Shown: piece by piece, positions 63,901 to 64,000 of the stretch
How positions within the stretch are numbered: the first letter of the stretch is position 1
Layout of the letters: every line of letters starts with the position of its first letter
DNA from: Serripes groenlandicus
Lineage: Eukaryota; Mollusca; Bivalvia; Cardiida; Cardiidae
Assembly (NCBI GenBank): GCA_031761405.1
Contig: JASEVX010000017.1
Span: 12,348,043-12,412,042, forward strand
Reading direction: 5' to 3'
Length of the DNA: 64,000 nucleotides
Program-made: the position numbers and the translations under genes
Notes under the pieces: model-generated
What the model was told of the DNA's origin: nothing
What the model saw: the letters and a program-made list of their open reading frames with translations, nothing else
The model's database searches: none

Positions 63901-64000
63901 TTAACCCTTTCCCTAATATAGACGCTTTCGGACACCTCTGTAGCAGACGGCTTTTTGAAAACATAGTGACAAAAGAAGAAATTGCTCAAAAACGAGCAAT
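63901..64000. mobile_element. MITE-T1 copy, cut by the window edge
   Basis: TTAACCCTTTCCCTAATATA, GACGCTTTCGGACACCTCTG, hairpin AAATTGCTCAAAAACGAGCAAT; the rest lies beyond the window. Confidence 0.92.

Overview
This window is eukaryotic, intron- or intergenic-type DNA, most likely from a bivalve mollusc. That assignment is an inference. It rests on the mix of tRNA-headed SINEs ending in CAATCAATCAATC tails, short foldback elements resembling ones I know from bivalve genomes, long minisatellites, and overall AT-rich unique sequence. There is no bacterial gene organisation, no CRISPR, no rRNA, and no complete protein-coding gene. A run of exactly 200 N (9594-9793) marks a scaffold gap.

Only two stretches look like genuine coding sequence. 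Both are minus-strand first coding exons: a well-placed ATG followed by an open frame that ends exactly at a consensus splice donor (3395-3709, 105 codons; 20369-20493, about 41 codons). I do not recognise either product. The other open frames I examined are either products of tandem repeats (for example a 416-codon frame across the 28-bp array and 90-299-codon frames across the 30-bp array) or short chance frames.

Layout. 0.7-3.3 kb: SINE-A with 36 tandem copies of its A-box half, a hairpin element, a SINE-B, a TTAA MITE. 3.4-3.7 kb: exon A. 4-8.4 kb: unique DNA with TTAA MITEs. 8.4-9.8 kb: GAA/AGA microsatellite and the gap. 10-19 kb: SINEs of several families, MITEs and a triplicated segment. 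19.2-20.3 kb: minisatellite lying just downstream of exon B (20.4 kb). 21-27 kb: MITEs, a hairpin element, two small tandem arrays. 27-28.8 kb: 26-bp satellite. 30.3-38.2 kb: a chain of unrelated tandem arrays, including a 4.5-kb 30-bp array sitting inside a split SINE-A. 38.5-45 kb: MITEs and a head-to-head SINE-C pair. 45.6-47 kb: 67-bp array. 47-50.6 kb: tRNA-like element and MITEs. 51-52.1 kb: 28-bp array. 52-54.7 kb: MITEs, SINE-Bs and two arrays. 56.5-57.4 kb: 45-bp array inside a SINE-A. 58-64 kb: MITEs, SINEs and small arrays.

Names used here are local. SINE-A to SINE-E have different tRNA-like heads; A-D share one 3' tail and E has its own body. MITE-T1 is a very abundant TTAA element with CCCTTTCCC termini. 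MITE-T2 is a second TTAA element with CTCTTTCAGCGCC termini. MITE-G has GAGCCGTCCCGCGAG termini. MITE-C has CGAGGGCTTGGCG termini. Element H is a long near-perfect hairpin.

The most interesting observation is that three different, non-overlapping segments of the same SINE-A family have each been amplified in tandem at three places in this one window (28-bp x36, 30-bp x about 149, 45-bp x about 16), each array still flanked by the remaining SINE sequence. The second is that the central hairpin of MITE-T1 shows paired, compensatory substitutions between copies.
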